Assembly: GCA_937893485.1 (NCBI GenBank)
Contig: CALBJL010000248.1
Coordinates: forward strand, 1-7,992
Direction: 5' to 3'
DNA length: 7,992 nt
Source of the DNA: an uncultured bacterium
Lineage (GTDB): Bacteria; Bacillota; Clostridia; Lachnospirales; Lachnospiraceae
Each line of letters opens with the position of its first letter. Position 1 is the stretch's first letter. This document shows, in pieces, positions 6,081 to 7,992 of this stretch. The notes under the pieces are model-generated. The model saw only the letters and a program-made list of their open reading frames with translations. It was not told where the DNA came from and ran no database searches. The position numbers and the translations under genes were made by a program.

Positions 6081-6862
6081 CCGTTGTCTCCTTTCAAACA
6101 ATCGTTAAACGCCGCCGGCAGAATCATCCGGTAATCCTTCCCTTCAAAGACCTCCTGCTCCGCTCTGCCGACCACAACCTTCGCCTGTCTGCCACCCTTC
6201 CATTCCAGCGCATCCACCGTCGTGACCTCCATCAGACGGTTTCCGGCACCGACGGTCACAAACGGGATCAGCCGCGCCGCCGGTTCATCCCCTGCGAGCT
6301 GCCGATATTCCTGCTGTGCCAGTATATACACCGGTGCATGGACATACGGGTCACTCAGACGGTTGCCCGTATCATACAGCCCCATGACTTTCACCGAGGT
6401 TTCCCCCTGATGCAGCGTCACACGGTACACCCTGCCATCATGTACCATCCGCCGCTCCTCCAGCACCAACGAAACCAGCAGGCTGCACGCAGACACGATA
6501 CACCCTGCGGCAAACCAGCATCCCTTCGGCAGATGCGCCTGTGCAATGCCAAAAATTCCTCCGGCAGCGGCAGTTGCCGCTATTCCCCATAAAAAAAGCC
6601 GCAAAAATACACCGAGTGTCTGCGGACGGAACAATACCCAAAGCACAAACGCACGCAGCAGCAGACCACCGATCATGACGACCGCTCCGTATCCGGCGAT
6701 CACAAACAGCAGAATCTGCACCGCCGCCGCCACCGCATTCACCCATAGAATATGTATCACGGGACACTCCCGCTTCATCCACAGATTGACAAACAAACAG
6801 ACCTGCAGCTCGATAAAAAACGTGCGCAGCCACAGGACATCTATGTAAACTGTCAGCTCCAC
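6071..6862 (-). CDS. spoIIGA: Sporulation sigma-E factor-processing peptidase SpoIIGA
   Basis: SpoIIGA is the membrane aspartic protease that removes the pro-region of SigE after receiving a forespore signal (SpoIIR in Bacillus). The 263-residue product has an N-terminal membrane half with about five hydrophobic segments (roughly 4-27, 36-57, 58-78, 84-106, 114-134). A cytoplasmic protease half follows, with the catalytic motif GLYDTGNRLSDP (161-172; Asp164) and a conserved IPFVTVGAGNRL (199-210). It appears somewhat shorter than the Bacillus protein (about 309 residues from memory). The start is a GTG at 6860-6862 with GGGGAGGG 9 bases upstream; an ATG overlaps it out of frame (6862-6864), and no in-frame ATG lies close upstream. 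Its 3' end contains the sigE ribosome binding site and its stop falls 10 bp inside sigE. A Spo0A-type promoter lies directly upstream. Confidence 0.95.
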   Translation of the reverse strand: MELTVYIDVLWLRTFFIELQVCLFVNLWMKRECPVIHILWVNAVAAAVQILLFVIAGYGAVVMIGGLLLRAFVLWVLFRPQTLGVFLRLFLWGIAATAAAGGIFGIAQAHLPKGCWFAAGCIVSACSLLVSLVLEERRMVHDGRVYRVTLHQGETSVKVMGLYDTGNRLSDPYVHAPVYILAQQEYRQLAGDEPAARLIPFVTVGAGNRLMEVTTVDALEWKGGRQAKVVVGRAEQEVFEGKDYRMILPAAFNDCLKGDNGCT

Positions 6863-6897
6863 ATATGCATTCCCTCCCCGTTGCTTTGATAAAAATG

Positions 6898-6930
6898 ATT
6901 ATACTGCTAACCTCATGCAGATTTTGTCAT
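6898..6930 (-). promoter_or_regulatory. spoIIG-type promoter with long spacer for spoIIGA-sigE
   Basis: On the minus strand a perfect -10 TATAAT (6898-6903) is preceded by ATGACA (6925-6930), five of six to the sigma-A -35, across 21 bp. At the normal 17-bp distance there is nothing like a -35. Bacillus spoIIG is a sigma-A promoter with an abnormally long 22-bp spacer that needs phosphorylated Spo0A, so this looks like the same design. The start point would be near 6891, leaving a leader of about 28 bases that holds the ribosome binding site. Confidence 0.6.
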
Positions 6931-6931
6931 T
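6923..6931 (+). promoter_or_regulatory. Spo0A-box-like sequence over the -35
   Basis: TTTGTCATT matches seven of nine positions of the Spo0A box TTTGTCRAA and overlaps the -35 of the spoIIGA promoter, the place where Spo0A binds in Bacillus spoIIG. I found no second clear box upstream. Confidence 0.45.
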
Positions 6932-6948
6932 TCCGATAAGTCAGCATA

Positions 6949-6991
6949 AAAAAAGATAGACAATCCGCGATCTGAATTGTCTATCTTTTTT
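6949..6991 (-). terminator. Rho-independent terminator of ftsZ
   Basis: A perfect 16-bp inverted repeat (6949-6964 with 6976-6991) encloses an 11-base loop. On the minus strand it reads an A-run, GATAGACAAT, the loop, ATTGTCTATC and a run of seven T. It starts 50 bp past the ftsZ stop and should separate ftsZ transcription from the spoIIGA promoter just downstream. The symmetric A and T runs would let it work in both directions. Confidence 0.88.
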
Positions 6992-7040
6992 ATTTATAAT
7001 TTTTTATAATTATCCGAAATAAACGATTTGAATTTGCGAG

Positions 7041-7992
7041 TTATCTTCTCGGATTCTTTAAAAACGTCGGGATCTGGATATCCTTCTCCGGCACACTGCT
7101 CTCCGGCTTTTTCGGCTTCTGGATGCCTGTAAATGTAGGATTTACCGGTGTTGTTCCTGCTGCGCCTGCCGTCGTGCCTGCTACATTCAGCCCGCGCGAA
7201 TATGCGTTGCCGGCAGCTCCCAGTCCGCTGCGGCTCGTCAGTCCACTGCTCATCGGGCGTGTGGCTGCTGCTGCGCCTGCTGCCGGGGTAGTCGAATATT
7301 TCATACCGCTCATCAGCGGTGTCACAGACGGTTTCTTTGCCTCCAGTCCGGTTGCAATGACGGTAATCTTCGCCGTATCCGTCATAGACTCGTCATACTT
7401 CGCACCAAAAATAATATTCGCATCATCGCCTGCCAGATCCTGCACGTAACCGGCTGCATCGCTGGCATCAATCAGGGAAATGTCTCCGGAAATATTGATA
7501 ATCACGTGTGATGCACCATTGATCGTCGTCTCGAGCAGCGGGCTTGCAACCGCCAGCTTGACAGCCTCAAGTGCCTTGTCATCACCGTGTGCCTCTCCGA
7601 TTCCGATATGTGCCAGTCCTTTGTCTTTCATGACGGTCTGTACATCCGCGAAATCCAGATTGATCAGTGCAGGCAGGTTGATCAGGTCGGTAATACCCTG
7701 TACGGACTGCTGCAATACCTCGTCCGCCTTCTTCAATGCATCCGGCATCGTCGTGCGGCGGTCTACGATCTCGAGCAGCTTGTCATTCGGGATCACGATG
7801 AGCGTATCGACACTGTCATTGAGACGCTCAATACCTGAAACTGCGTTTACCATACGCTGCTTTGCCTCAAATTTAAACGGTTTCGTCACAACTCCGACCG
7901 TCAGAATACCCATATCCTTTGCGAGCTTAGCTACCACAGGAGCTGCACCGGTTCCGGTTCCGCCACCCATACCACAGGTAACGAATACCATA
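7041..7992 (-). CDS. ftsZ: Cell division GTPase FtsZ, C-terminal two thirds (start outside window)
   Basis: FtsZ is the tubulin-like GTPase that forms the Z-ring at mid-cell and, during sporulation, near the pole. The window holds the last 316 codons; about 100 N-terminal residues lie beyond the right edge, and the first visible Met is internal. The tubulin signature GGGTGTG (visible residues 9-15) and the T7 synergy loop NLDFADV (111-117), which completes the GTPase site of the next subunit, are intact. The globular domain ends near visible residue 218. A Gly/Ala/Ser/Thr-rich disordered linker of about 80 residues follows, then the conserved C-terminal peptide DIQIPTFLKN (304-313) that binds partners such as FtsA, SepF or ZapA-type proteins, and a basic PRR end. 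The stop at 7041 is followed by a strong terminator. ftsZ directly upstream of spoIIGA is common in Clostridia and Bacilli. Confidence 0.97.
   Translation of the reverse strand, partial: MVFVTCGMGGGTGTGAAPVVAKLAKDMGILTVGVVTKPFKFEAKQRMVNAVSGIERLNDSVDTLIVIPNDKLLEIVDRRTTMPDALKKADEVLQQSVQGITDLINLPALINLDFADVQTVMKDKGLAHIGIGEAHGDDKALEAVKLAVASPLLETTINGASHVIINISGDISLIDASDAAGYVQDLAGDDANIIFGAKYDESMTDTAKITVIATGLEAKKPSVTPLMSGMKYSTTPAAGAAAATRPMSSGLTSRSGLGAAGNAYSRGLNVAGTTAGAAGTTPVNPTFTGIQKPKKPESSVPEKDIQIPTFLKNPRR

Noticed and set aside
7123..7449. Plus-strand Ala/Pro-rich frame opposite ftsZ
   Set aside because: It mirrors the low-complexity Gly/Ala linker of FtsZ and the adjacent globular domain.
1..7992. 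Mobile elements, CRISPR arrays, tRNA/rRNA genes or a novel defence system
   Set aside because: No transposase or integrase frames, regular repeat-spacer pattern, cloverleaf or rRNA sequence was seen; all long frames are accounted for by chromosomal genes.

Overview
The window reads as chromosomal DNA of an endospore-forming Firmicute, most likely a clostridium of the Lachnospiraceae type. The evidence is a full set of sporulation genes (spoIIGA, sigE, sigG) beside ftsZ, moderate GC, AGGAGG-type ribosome binding sites and tight gene packing. The genus cannot be fixed from the sequence alone. All genes lie on the minus strand except sigG.

Layout from the right edge, in the direction of minus-strand transcription: the 3' two thirds of ftsZ (7041-7992) ends in a strong hairpin terminator (6949-6991). 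A short control region follows with a perfect TATAAT box, a 21-bp spacer and a Spo0A-box-like sequence over the -35, which resembles the spoIIG promoter of Bacillus. spoIIGA (6071-6862) and sigE (5343-6080) overlap by 10 bp. A 90-bp gap leads to a beta-CASP metallo-beta-lactamase-fold RNase-like gene (3645-5252). sigG (2855-3631) lies on the plus strand, convergent with the RNase gene with only 13 bp between stop codons. Divergent from sigG is a small coiled-coil protein of unknown function (2242-2685). A hairpin terminator (2172-2200), argS (349-2136) and the N-terminal part of a COG0523/CobW-type metal-chaperone GTPase (1-306, cut by the window edge) follow.

How the genes work together: FtsZ builds the division ring used for the asymmetric sporulation septum. 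SpoIIGA is the membrane aspartic protease that cuts pro-SigE, so SigE becomes active in the mother cell. SigG drives late forespore transcription. In many Bacillus and Clostridium genomes the order is ftsZ - spoIIGA - sigE - sigG on one strand. Here sigG is inverted and the RNase gene sits in its usual place. This should remove most sense-strand read-through from sigE into sigG, and a candidate forespore-type promoter and a palindromic ribosome binding site lie in front of sigG. argS, the RNase gene and the GTPase are housekeeping functions.

I see no novel multi-gene system, mobile element, CRISPR array or RNA gene. The points worth checking are regulatory and architectural: the sigG inversion, the spoIIG-like promoter, the sigG leader, a possibly leaderless promoter for the coiled-coil gene, and a small palindrome in front of the GTPase gene. 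No gene-free stretch exceeds 300 bases.
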